64,000 nucleotides of DNA from Photobacterium alginatilyticum (GTDB lineage: Bacteria; Pseudomonadota; Gammaproteobacteria; Enterobacterales; Vibrionaceae). Below are positions 46,016 to 53,900 of the stretch, piece after piece (the stretch's first letter is position 1; the number at the start of each line of letters is the position of its first letter). The position numbers were made by a program, and so were the translations under genes. The stretch spans positions 1 to 64,000 of the forward strand of contig NZ_RSEJ01000028.1 of NCBI RefSeq assembly GCF_009910675.1, read 5' to 3'. The notes under the pieces are model-generated. The model saw only the letters and a program-made list of their open reading frames with translations. It had not been told where the DNA came from and made no database searches.

Positions 46016-46318
46016 ATGGATAACTTACTGGGTATTTTGACGCTGGCTCTATTTGGATACCTGTACTGGCAACAACGTCGCCAGACAGAATTCGCCCAGC
46101 GTTTTATCGAACAGCGGTGCGAAAACCTGGGGCTGCAGTTACTCACTATTGCCAGGGGATCACATAAGCTCAAGGATAAGAAAGGAAAATGGAACTGGCA
46201 TACGGTGTACTGGTTTGAGTTCTCAGCCAGCGGGCAGGATGCCTACCAAGGCTATGTGGTGATGAAAGGCTTTCGTGCGATGCATTTTCATGTTCCGCCG
46301 CACCATATGCCGGAATAA
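46016..46318 (+). CDS. DUF3301 family small membrane-anchored protein
   Basis: This 100-residue protein has one N-terminal transmembrane segment (residues ~3-18), then a basic cytoplasmic domain with QRRQTEFAQRFIEQRCENLGLQLL and an aromatic beta-rich end (YWFEFSASGQDAYQGYVVMKG). TAGGAA is 2-7 nt before the ATG. It forms a two-gene unit with the DUF3549 gene and runs convergently into the csrB array. Function unknown. Confidence 0.87.
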   Translation: MDNLLGILTLALFGYLYWQQRRQTEFAQRFIEQRCENLGLQLLTIARGSHKLKDKKGKWNWHTVYWFEFSASGQDAYQGYVVMKGFRAMHFHVPPHHMPE

Positions 46319-46326
46319 AATGCCCC

Positions 46327-46716
46327 AAAAAAGAACGGGCGCGACTTGCGTCGCGCCCTTAGGTCTTACTTGCAGCACTCCCGCTACTACGGTGCTCCCT
46401 GCATCATTCCGTTGAATTGCTGTAATCCGTCAGCATATTCCTTGTATTCTTCGTCCTGAAGTTGTCCTTCGGTCTCCTGACCCATCAGCACATCCTGTCC
46501 TGACTCTCTTCATCCGTCCTGGAGGTGTCCCTGACTTCATCCTGAAGTGGTCCTTGTGTCATCCTGACCAGCAAACGTCCTGCTTGCTAAAACCGATTCC
46601 TTCGGCGTTCCCTTCACAGTCCATGTTCGATATACCGTCCTGATACACCGGTCTCTTCCTGAGACTGCCAAACTCCTTGGCTTTTTCCTGTTCCGTTCCG
46701 TCAGTTCCTTCCGACA
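46327..46716 (-). ncRNA. csrB: CsrB-family sRNA, copy 1
   Basis: This ~390-nt minus-strand RNA gene contains about 28 GGA motifs by eye count (many as AGGA/CAGGAC/AAGGA), the binding sites of CsrA. It ends in a terminator hairpin (GGGCGCGAC/GTCGCGCCC, then TTCTTTTTT). A -10 TAATCT lies at 46723-46728. CsrB-type RNAs titrate CsrA, relieving its translational repression. Context yqcC...csrB...syd matches E. coli. No protein frame explains the repeats. Confidence 0.92.
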
Positions 46717-46885
46717 CCATTAAGATTACGCCAACCCGCTAAGAAATGAACCACAGCTGAAAATAATATTTCTGGCCGTCCCTATCAGATTTTGCCCCAC
46801 CCACATAACAATCGTTACAAATCAAAAACTTAAGAGCAAAGCAGAGTTATCAGCCTACTGATTTCTCCTTTTTATCCCACAGCTT

Positions 46886-46903
46886 TGTAAGAGATCTCTC
46901 ACA
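46886..46903 (-). promoter_or_regulatory. GacA/UvrY/VarA-type box for csrB copy 1
   Basis: TGTAAGAGATCTCTCACA matches the response-regulator palindrome TGTAAG-N6-CTTACA with one mismatch. It is ~165 bp upstream of the copy 1 -10 box, the distance typical of csrB genes. The 46904-47029 interval holds nothing else recognisable. Confidence 0.85.
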
Positions 46904-47029
46904 CGGTGACGGGGGAATAGAGGTAATCGATTAAGCGGCAAGAAATGGAGTATGAGATAACAGAAATAGAAGCCGTGGATACTTCTGCTCGAAGCTGATT
47001 GAAACCATAGTACTGGGTATATAGCGCCC

Positions 47030-47464
47030 AAAAAAGAACGGGCGTGACTCTCGTCACGCCCTTAGGTCTTACTTGCAGCCGTCCTGCTACTGAGGTGCTC
47101 CCTGCATCCATCCTGGAAACGCTATGTCCTTTAACGGTAATCCCTATCCTCTATCCCAGAGGTGTCCTTCGGTAGTTCCCTGACCCGTCGAAGCATCCTG
47201 TTCCGACTCTCTCTTCCTTACCTGGAGGTGTCCCTAACTTCGTCCTGAAGTGAATCCTTTAAGCCTCCGTCCCGGAGGTGTCCTTGCCTTCGTCCTGAAG
47301 GGGTCCTTATGTCATCCTGACCAGCAGACATCCCGTCTACTGTCGCAATCCTTGTCGTATCCTGTACCACCCTGGTGAGCTGGCTATCCGCGCCGGCTCT
47401 CCTCATCCTGAGGTAAGTCACATCCTGCAACTTCTTCAATCCGTTATGTCGTATCCCTTCGACA
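47030..47464 (-). ncRNA. csrB: CsrB-family sRNA, copy 2 (divergent)
   Basis: This ~435-nt RNA gene carries about 31 GGA motifs by eye count. The terminator hairpin (GGGCGTGAC/GTCACGCCC, then TTCTTTTTT) keeps the shape of the other copies with compensatory changes. The -10 is TAATAT at 47471-47476 within a conserved GCGTAAT context. The body differs clearly from copies 1 and 3, while the last ~60 nt before the terminator are shared. Confidence 0.9.
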
Positions 47465-47633
47465 CAGACAATATTACGCGCTTTATACGGCCAAGCAATA
47501 TGGCGGAATTCACACTTTCAACCTGAAAAAAACAAGACAGATATGCAACAATCACAAGCAACTGAATTTATTGAGTTTAATTTATTTAACATAGCCATAT
47601 GGGACAGCGTAAAACCACCATTTCCCACACCGT

Positions 47634-47651
47634 TGTAAGAGATCTCTCACA
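47634..47651 (-). promoter_or_regulatory. GacA/UvrY/VarA-type box for csrB copy 2
   Basis: TGTAAGAGATCTCTCACA is identical to the copy 1 box and lies ~160 bp upstream of the copy 2 -10. The 47652-47863 interval is A/T-rich with no gene seen. Confidence 0.85.
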
Positions 47652-47863
47652 AGCACAGTAGGGCATATCCAGCAAACGATTTCATTGGTAGAAAAATTTA
47701 CCCAACCAGCCATAAACAAATTAATTATCTATGAATCTATCATTCACGATAAAAATAAGACGAATATTGCGAGATATCTCAATAAGGGATGAACGTTATT
47801 CGATAGAGAAATGGTTCAGTGGTTTAGAGCAGAAGATATATAAATGGACTGTGTAGAGCACAC

Positions 47864-48254
47864 AAAAAAGAGCGGGCGCGACTTGCGTCGCGCCCTTAGG
47901 TCTTACTTGCAGCAGTCCCGCTACTATGGTGCTCCCTGCATCATTCCGTTGAATTGCTGTAATCCGTCAGCATATTCCTTGTATTCTTCGTCCTGAAGTT
48001 GTCCTTCGGTCTCCTGACCCGTCAGCACATCCTGTCCCGACTCTCTTCATCCATCCTGGAGGTGTCCCTGACTTCATCCTGAAGTGGTCCTTGTGTCATC
48101 CTGACCAGCAAACATCCTGCCTGCTGTTACCGATTCCTTCGGTGTTCCCTTCACAGTCCTTGTTCGATATATCATCCTGATACACCGGTCTCTTCCTGAG
48201 ACTGCCAAACTCCTTGGCTTTGTTCCTGTTCCGTTCCGTCAGTTCCTTCCGACA
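47864..48254 (-). ncRNA. csrB: CsrB-family sRNA, copy 3
   Basis: This ~391-nt RNA gene is nearly identical to copy 1 along its length (differences are scattered single bases) and carries about 30 GGA motifs by eye. The terminator is GGGCGCGAC/GTCGCGCCC with TCTTTTTT. A -10 TAATAT lies at 48261-48266. The 5' end GTCGGAAGGAACTGACGG is shared with copy 1. Confidence 0.92.
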
Positions 48255-48425
48255 GGGTTTATATTACGCTTTCCTCACCGCAGAACAACGCCGTATCAGC
48301 GAAATGATCGATGCCCGAACTTTGCCCTAAAACAGCCACAAAACAAATAACTTAAATAAAACAACAACTTAAGAAAACACGCTACAATATTACCACCACC
48401 ATATCTCACGTATCTCCTACGCCTT

Positions 48426-48443
48426 TGTAAGAGATCTCGCACA
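48426..48443. promoter_or_regulatory. GacA/UvrY/VarA-type box for csrB copy 3
   Basis: TGTAAGAGATCTCGCACA differs from the other two boxes at one base. It is ~165 bp upstream of the copy 3 -10. It also lies just upstream of a TATAAT (48455-48460) facing the DUF2789 gene, so it could serve both directions. Confidence 0.8.
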
Positions 48444-48524
48444 AGCACAGCAGATATAATTCTATACTTATCTCAAGTAAGTGGACGTCAACGATCAATA
48501 ACATTATTTTCGACGGAGTGAGCG

Positions 48525-48755
48525 ATGGAAACCTTTAACCACAACCTGTCTAGCCTCTTCAGCCAACTGGGTATGAACAGTTCCAAGGAGTTTATTGAAT
48601 CTTTTCTAAACGAGCACCACCTCGACCAACACGAGCAGCTCTCAGAAGCCAGCTTCTGGCAGCCCTCTCAGAAACGTTTTATCAAAGAATCCCAGGATCA
48701 AGATGCGGACTGGTGCGAAGTGATTGATCAGTTGGATGCTTTGCTACGAAAATAA
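48525..48755 (+). CDS. DUF2789 family protein
   Basis: This 76-residue acidic protein has the DUF2789 pattern LSSLFSQLGMNSSKEFIESFLNEHHL, then EASFWQPSQKRFIKE. Function is unknown. GGAG lies 7 nt before the ATG. It is the first plus-strand gene after the csrB array and is followed 30 bp later by a small coiled-coil protein. Confidence 0.87.
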   Translation: METFNHNLSSLFSQLGMNSSKEFIESFLNEHHLDQHEQLSEASFWQPSQKRFIKESQDQDADWCEVIDQLDALLRK

Positions 48756-48785
48756 GCGTCAGTCTCAACAACGTCAGGAAGCGTT

Positions 48786-49058
48786 ATGTCGTCAGAAATT
48801 ACCCAGGCCCTGGAACAAGCTATCGAGTCACTGATCGCCGAAGGAAAAGAACCGTCAGTGGCTCTGATCAAATCCCGCCTTGCCGAGCCGTTACCCATGC
48901 CGCTCATTATCAAGGCGCTGCAAGCCTGGAAGAAAAATGCCAAAGTTCCCAAGATAGAAAAAAGCGCTCCCCCTTTAAGCCAGGAGGAACGTATCAAGCA
49001 GTTGGAAGAGCAGGTCGCGGCTCTGACGACAAGAATCGAGCAACTGGAACAGCACTAG
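48786..49058 (+). CDS. Small hypothetical protein with C-terminal coiled coil
   Basis: This 90-residue protein is not one I can name. Residues 1-50 (ITQALEQAIESLIAEGKEPSVALIKSRL...IIKALQAWKKN) resemble the N-terminal winged-helix pattern of KfrA-type DNA-binding proteins. Residues 65-88 form a heptad-like coiled coil (IKQLEEQVAALTTRIEQLEQ). CAGGAAGCGTT precedes the ATG. It probably forms an operon with the DUF2789 gene; a terminator follows. DNA binding is only a suggestion from the pattern. Confidence 0.75.
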   Translation: MSSEITQALEQAIESLIAEGKEPSVALIKSRLAEPLPMPLIIKALQAWKKNAKVPKIEKSAPPLSQEERIKQLEEQVAALTTRIEQLEQH

Positions 49059-49094
49059 CCTTACTTCTTTCAACATTGCAAGAAGAATCAATCT

Positions 49095-49128
49095 AAAGTC
49101 AGGGCACATTCAATGCCCTGACTTTGTT
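49095..49128. terminator. Stem-loop terminator after the coiled-coil protein
   Basis: AAAGTCAGGGCA (49095-49106) and TGCCCTGACTTT (49114-49125) form a perfect 12-bp stem with a 7-nt loop, followed by GTTAT. It sits between convergent genes. Confidence 0.75.
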
Positions 49129-49142
49129 ATACGCCTTCGCGC

Positions 49143-49916
49143 TTATTGAAAGTCCCAGGAAAGGTTGGAGACGATTCGGCATTCTTCGCATTTAAAATGA
49201 AAAATCCCGTGCAGGGGCTCTTCAAGATGCCATTCCCCGCCACATTGCGGACACGGGCGCGTTTTCTCGTCATTCAGGCTCAGTCCGCCAACTTGATATT
49301 GGTAGTAGTAAGTCGGGATCTTGGTGATATATTCAATACGGCCACGCAAATCCCACCCGCGTCGGAACAAGTCACTGTCAACATCACGGATCTCATGCAG
49401 CGCAGCATGTTCAGCCTGGCAACCACCGGCCATTTGAATTTCGTCGCAGGCCTGCCACTCAGTCTGCCACTTCACCACGGCTTTATGATCGCCGTTGAGC
49501 GTCGGGGCTATCCGATACAGCGGGATAGGCATCAGCGTTTCACCGCACCGAAGCGGCGAACAGGTATGAACATAGGTGGTATAAATAACCTGCCAGGACG
49601 GCGAGAAATTCTCAGCGGCGGCTTCGGAGTTTATATCCCGTCCCAGTACTTTGACTTTGGGCGCAAGCAAGCTGGCCTGGCTCAGACGCTTAATACAGGC
49701 TTTCACATGGTCGCTGTGGAACTGAGGATGCAAGCTATCTTGCTCAGGGCAGACAACACGTACCCGAAACACGCCCTCATCCATCACAATAGGGAATTCA
49801 CGTCCCAATACCTGACCGTTGTAGCGCAGGGCATCCAGCAGGCCATTCACCGCCATATCAACCGCAGAGACGGTCGTATTGTCAAAACACTCGAATTGCA
49901 ACTCAACAACAAACAT
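49143..49916 (-). CDS. Zn-ribbon-containing DUF2310 family protein
   Basis: This 257-residue soluble protein of unknown function ends in a zinc-ribbon CPQCGGEW...FKCEECRIVSNLSWDF with two CxxC pairs. The N-terminal MFVVELQFECFDNTTVSAVDMAVNGLLDALRYNGQ region defines the family. It starts 3 bp after the syd stop, so it is in an operon with syd. Confidence 0.86.
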   Translation of the reverse strand: MFVVELQFECFDNTTVSAVDMAVNGLLDALRYNGQVLGREFPIVMDEGVFRVRVVCPEQDSLHPQFHSDHVKACIKRLSQASLLAPKVKVLGRDINSEAAAENFSPSWQVIYTTYVHTCSPLRCGETLMPIPLYRIAPTLNGDHKAVVKWQTEWQACDEIQMAGGCQAEHAALHEIRDVDSDLFRRGWDLRGRIEYITKIPTYYYQYQVGGLSLNDEKTRPCPQCGGEWHLEEPLHGIFHFKCEECRIVSNLSWDFQ

Positions 49917-49919
49917 AAA

Positions 49920-50474
49920 TCAGCACTCTCTTACAACCGGTTCTAACTGCTGCAGGAAGGTTTCGACATCTGCCGCCAATACATCGCGAGTCGTCTTGCC
50001 CAGGGTTTCCAAAATCACCTGTCCGGTCAGGTTGCAGATAGAGATCACCTGTTCCTCCGCCTCCAGCGCCCCGATAAAGACTGTCGGCTTGAGCTTCAGG
50101 CGGCGCTGCATAACCAGATGGCCCAGAATATTCTCCTGCAGGCGCAGGCTGTCGTCTTCACTAAATACCTGCAGCAGGTCAAATTCCAGCTCACGGAACC
50201 GGGCGGCCATATCGCCACTGAACTGTGCGCCGTAAAAAACACTGATATCTTCATGGAGGCGAAGCTCGATCCCTTTTTCTACCCCGGAGAGATCCCCCAT
50301 CGGCTCGCGCGCGACAGGCTTCCAGGTCACTTCATAACCAGAATCGGTTTCAACACATGGCGATTCCAGCCCAACTAAATCCTCGCTCCGGGGAAAACCT
50401 TGACCGGCATCACGCCAGGCCTGCAAAAAACGGGACGAAAAGTCAGATAAAGCGACCGCAACAGGATGATTCAT
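49920..50474 (-). CDS. syd: SecY-interacting protein Syd
   Basis: Syd is a peripheral cytoplasmic-face membrane protein that binds SecY and proofreads translocon assembly. The 184-residue protein contains the conserved YEVTWKPVAREPMGDLSGVEKGIELRLHEDI and FIGALEAEEQVISICNLTGQVILE blocks. ATG at 50474 has GAGG 7 nt upstream; a longer frame to 50486 has none. It is divergent from queF, as in E. coli. Confidence 0.95.
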   Translation of the reverse strand: MNHPVAVALSDFSSRFLQAWRDAGQGFPRSEDLVGLESPCVETDSGYEVTWKPVAREPMGDLSGVEKGIELRLHEDISVFYGAQFSGDMAARFRELEFDLLQVFSEDDSLRLQENILGHLVMQRRLKLKPTVFIGALEAEEQVISICNLTGQVILETLGKTTRDVLAADVETFLQQLEPVVREC

Positions 50475-50537
50475 TCGCAACCTCATTAAAGATTAAGTAC
50501 ACTTCGCATATTCTAATCCAAGTGTGTCCAGGACAGT

Positions 50538-51383
50538 ATGAGCAAATATAAAGACGCTAAAGAATTAGCCGGCTTAACACTCGGTCAGAGCACCGAGTAT
50601 AAAGATCAGTATGACCCATCGTTACTTCAGCCGGTACCACGAAGCCTAAACCGTGACGATTTAGCGCTGGGAGATGACCTACCGTTTACCGGCTATGATA
50701 TCTGGACACTGTATGAGCTCTCCTGGCTCAATAGCAAAGGCTTGCCGCAAGTCGCTATCGGTGAAGTCCGCCTTCCGGCATCCAGCACGAACCTGATTGA
50801 GTCCAAATCATTCAAGCTCTACCTCAATAGCTTTAACCAAACCCGCTTTGCCAGCTGGCAAGACATCGCAGATACCTTGCAAAAAGATCTTACCGCCTGC
50901 GCCGGTGCCGACGTCGATGTCACGATCCAGCCGCTGGAAGACTTCAACAACCAGCCGATTGTCAACTTTACCGGCGAGTGTATCGACAACCAGGATATCG
51001 AGATTGCCGACTATGAGTTCAAGCCTGGCTACCTGGAAGGCGCTGCCGAGGGCGACATTGTCAGCGAAGAGCTGAACAGCCACCTGCTCAAGTCCAACTG
51101 CCTGATCACCAGTCAGCCGGACTGGGGCAGCGTGAGAATTTCGTACAAGGGCAAAAAGATCAATCGCGAAAAGCTACTTCGTTACCTGATCTCTTTCCGT
51201 AACCATAACGAATTTCACGAGCAGTGTGTCGAGCGTATCTTCACCGACCTGATGAAATACTGCCAGCCGGAGCTGCTGACGGTTTATGCCCGCTACACCC
51301 GCCGCGGCGGTCTGGATATCAACCCGTACCGTACCAATCAGGGCAAAACGCCGAGCAACAACTTCCGTCTCGCTCGACAGTAA
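50538..51383 (+). CDS. queF: NADPH-dependent 7-cyano-7-deazaguanine reductase
   Basis: QueF reduces preQ0 to preQ1 in queuosine biosynthesis. At 281 residues it is the long YqcD-type (E. coli 282). It shows the ESKSFKLYLNSFN motif and the catalytic cysteine in NCLITSQPDWGSV, with the substrate-binding FHEQCVERIFTDL region. AGGA precedes the ATG at a good distance. Confidence 0.97.
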   Translation: MSKYKDAKELAGLTLGQSTEYKDQYDPSLLQPVPRSLNRDDLALGDDLPFTGYDIWTLYELSWLNSKGLPQVAIGEVRLPASSTNLIESKSFKLYLNSFNQTRFASWQDIADTLQKDLTACAGADVDVTIQPLEDFNNQPIVNFTGECIDNQDIEIADYEFKPGYLEGAAEGDIVSEELNSHLLKSNCLITSQPDWGSVRISYKGKKINREKLLRYLISFRNHNEFHEQCVERIFTDLMKYCQPELLTVYARYTRRGGLDINPYRTNQGKTPSNNFRLARQ

Positions 51384-51400
51384 CCCCGTCTAGATAGAAT

Positions 51401-51433
51401 AAGTCCAGCAAAAACGTGTACTTTGCTGGACTT
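51401..51433 (+). terminator. Stem-loop after queF
   Basis: AAGTCCAGCAAA and TTTGCTGGACTT are exact complements around a 9-nt loop, 18 bp after the queF stop. Only a short T run follows, so termination strength is uncertain. Confidence 0.6.
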
Positions 51434-51489
51434 GATTCACCAAGCCAGTAATATTAAGACCTACTGTTTTTTTGGGTTTAAGAATAAGT

Positions 51490-53769
51490 ATGTGTCTAAG
51501 CCGTTGGCTGGTAGGACTGCTGGTGATCCTCGCGACGTCCTTTACTGCAAATGCGAAAATTTATACCACGCCAATTTTGGCTGATGCCAATGAGCTGCTT
51601 CAAACCAGCCCGGACAAATCCCTTGAGATGACCACCCGCTATCTCGACCAGCGCCGCCTCAGCGATCCCAAAGAGCTGTCCCGTGTCCATGTCAATGACG
51701 AAACCGATCATACCGTCCGGACCCCTTTGAACACCATCAACGCCTTGCAAATTCAGGCCAGGGCCTTCTCGCTGCTCAACCTGCCGGAAGAGGCAATCAA
51801 TACCGTCAAAAAAGCAGAAAAGCTAGCGGCCGAAAACGATCTGTCTTTTACCACCCTCGAAACCCGGCTTATTCACGCCCGGATTTACTGGGATAACCTG
51901 AAAAACAGTGCCACGGCACTGAGAATGCTGGATCAGGTCGATAAAGAGATTGAACAGTCCAAAGCCCTTCAACTCACCAAACAGGTCAAGATACTGCAGT
52001 ACCAATCGCTGTTGCAGCGGGCGATCATCGAATCCCACCTCGACGACGAGAACAAGGCCGAAAAGCTATTTATCAAGGCCAAACGCTACCTGATGAATCT
52101 TGATGACAGCAGCGAGGTCATTAACTACCAGCTCACTATCGGACACCATTACCTCGAGCACCGCCACTTCGATCTGGCCCTCGACCGGCTGCTGGGAGGC
52201 TACTGGCTGGCCGTCGAACAGGAAGATAGCGCCAAGGTTGCCCGAGCCAACTTCGAACTCGCCAACCTCTTTGAACAGCGCAAGGTCTTTGACAAGGCTC
52301 TTGAGCACGCCACCCAGGCCGGCGAGTTTTTCGAGCACTTCAACCAGACACTGCCGCTGGCAAAAACACTGGCTCTTATCGCTTCGATCTACGAGCAGCA
52401 GGGACGGTTCAACCTTGCCCTTGTCCACTACTTCAACGCCCTGGATCAGGAAAACCAGCTCAAGCATGATATCCGCTCGGCTCGTCTGCGCCTGAATATT
52501 GCCCGGGTATACCTGCAGCTCTACAACTACCCCAAAGCCGAGCAGTACCTGCAACATACCCGCCAGTTGGCCACCTTGAGCAACAACGAGGCAATCCAGG
52601 CCGAGGCGCAGATCCTGCAAGGCAAGCTGGAACTGGCAGAAGGCCGAACCGAAAGAGCGGTTTCAACCCTGCAGTCAGGATTGATCGCCGCCAGCAGACT
52701 TGGCGATCTGGATTTGCAGTTAATGGGCGAAATCGTACTCTCGGCAGCGTTTGAGCAACAAAATGACTATTACAATGCCCTGCTCAGCCAGCGACGCTAT
52801 GAACAGCTGTTTTCGAGCAAACAGGAGGATCAGGTCAAAAGCAATGTCGAGGTGTTCAAGCAACAGCAGCGTATGCTGGAGCGATCGTTACAGCTGGAAG
52901 AAATGGAACGGCAACGGTTCGAAAGCGAGAAAGCCCTGTACAAACAGAAAAACGTCACCATTTTCCTGCTCAGCTTTATTCTGGTTATCCTGATTGTTCT
53001 GCTGCGCCGCCACCGCGTTGCCAAGCAACTGCAAACACGCCTGATGCGCCTGCGGACCGAGTTTTACACCCACCCGAGAAGCGGATTGCGCAACCTGCGC
53101 ATGCTCACCGCCCGCCTGCCTAACTCCCTGCAGCAAAGCAGTGCCAACTTTGAGCAGTGGCACCTGGGTGAAATCATCAACGAGCCGCTTAGCGACAGGC
53201 TACGTTTTGCCCTGTTCGAGGTGCCCTTCCTCAAGCACATTTATCTCGAGCATGGTTACCAGAAAGGGCTGGAAATCGAGCGCCAGTTCGGTGAATACCT
53301 CAAGGAGCAGGTCTGCGAGCCCGCCCGCCTGTACCACTTCTCCGATGCCATGTTCTTGTATATCGAGCCGAATTCACGTCTTGATACCGCACCGGACCAG
53401 CTGGCAGGATCGATCCAGCAGTTAATCGATAACTTTCTGGACAATCGCCAAATTGACAACCGGGTACGTATCGGCATGGCGGAATACCCCTTCCTGCCCA
53501 GAGCCTATACGGCGATTAACGACCATGAACTGCTGGATATCCTGCTCATGGCAGCCAATGCCGCCCGCCTGATCAGCAAAAAAGAGCCCGGCAGCCAATG
53601 GGTTCATCTCAGTGCAATCGATGCAGCGCCGGCAGCCAGTTTTGCCAGTGATAATATCCGCAAGGCCTGTTTGCAGGGCATTGACAATGGGTTAGTCAAA
53701 GTACAGAGCTCGTCAACCTATGACATCATCTGGAATAATGATCACGATTCTGACAAAAATATCATTTAG
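51490..53769 (+). CDS. Membrane-anchored TPR protein with degenerate GGDEF-like domain
   Basis: This ~759-residue protein has a signal peptide (residues 1-22), periplasmic TPR-like helical repeats (about 80-440), a coiled coil (~445-488), one transmembrane helix (~489-506), and a cytoplasmic C-terminal domain with GGDEF-like spacing. The active-site motif is lost: the expected position reads FSDAMFLYIE. It is thus a likely non-catalytic sensor. ATG at 51490 is used; the upstream in-frame TTG at 51472 is poor. The next gene is a diguanylate cyclase in the same orientation, suggesting a functional pair. Confidence 0.82.
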   Translation: MCLSRWLVGLLVILATSFTANAKIYTTPILADANELLQTSPDKSLEMTTRYLDQRRLSDPKELSRVHVNDETDHTVRTPLNTINALQIQARAFSLLNLPEEAINTVKKAEKLAAENDLSFTTLETRLIHARIYWDNLKNSATALRMLDQVDKEIEQSKALQLTKQVKILQYQSLLQRAIIESHLDDENKAEKLFIKAKRYLMNLDDSSEVINYQLTIGHHYLEHRHFDLALDRLLGGYWLAVEQEDSAKVARANFELANLFEQRKVFDKALEHATQAGEFFEHFNQTLPLAKTLALIASIYEQQGRFNLALVHYFNALDQENQLKHDIRSARLRLNIARVYLQLYNYPKAEQYLQHTRQLATLSNNEAIQAEAQILQGKLELAEGRTERAVSTLQSGLIAASRLGDLDLQLMGEIVLSAAFEQQNDYYNALLSQRRYEQLFSSKQEDQVKSNVEVFKQQQRMLERSLQLEEMERQRFESEKALYKQKNVTIFLLSFILVILIVLLRRHRVAKQLQTRLMRLRTEFYTHPRSGLRNLRMLTARLPNSLQQSSANFEQWHLGEIINEPLSDRLRFALFEVPFLKHIYLEHGYQKGLEIERQFGEYLKEQVCEPARLYHFSDAMFLYIEPNSRLDTAPDQLAGSIQQLIDNFLDNRQIDNRVRIGMAEYPFLPRAYTAINDHELLDILLMAANAARLISKKEPGSQWVHLSAIDAAPAASFASDNIRKACLQGIDNGLVKVQSSSTYDIIWNNDHDSDKNII

Positions 53770-53900
53770 ACTGCTGCAGTTATCCGCCAATTCGCCGATA
53801 ACAATGAATTGTTCGACCTTTTTTGCTAGCATATTTCGTCGCCCGAAAGCTAACGTGCTGATAAGAAAGGGCCCCATCTGAAAGGTAATTTTTCTACAAC

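Noticed and set aside
46899..47439. Short minus-strand open frames of about 70 codons in the csrB region
   Set aside because: No ribosome sites or family similarity. One overlaps the copy 1 box and copy 2 terminator, and the other lies within the GGA-rich RNA of copy 2.
46319..48300. Repeated TCCTG/GTCCT motifs suggesting a CRISPR array or short tandem repeat
   Set aside because: Spacing is irregular and the repeat unit is only 4-6 nt. Read on the minus strand they are GGA motifs of CsrB-type RNAs, with matching promoters and terminators.
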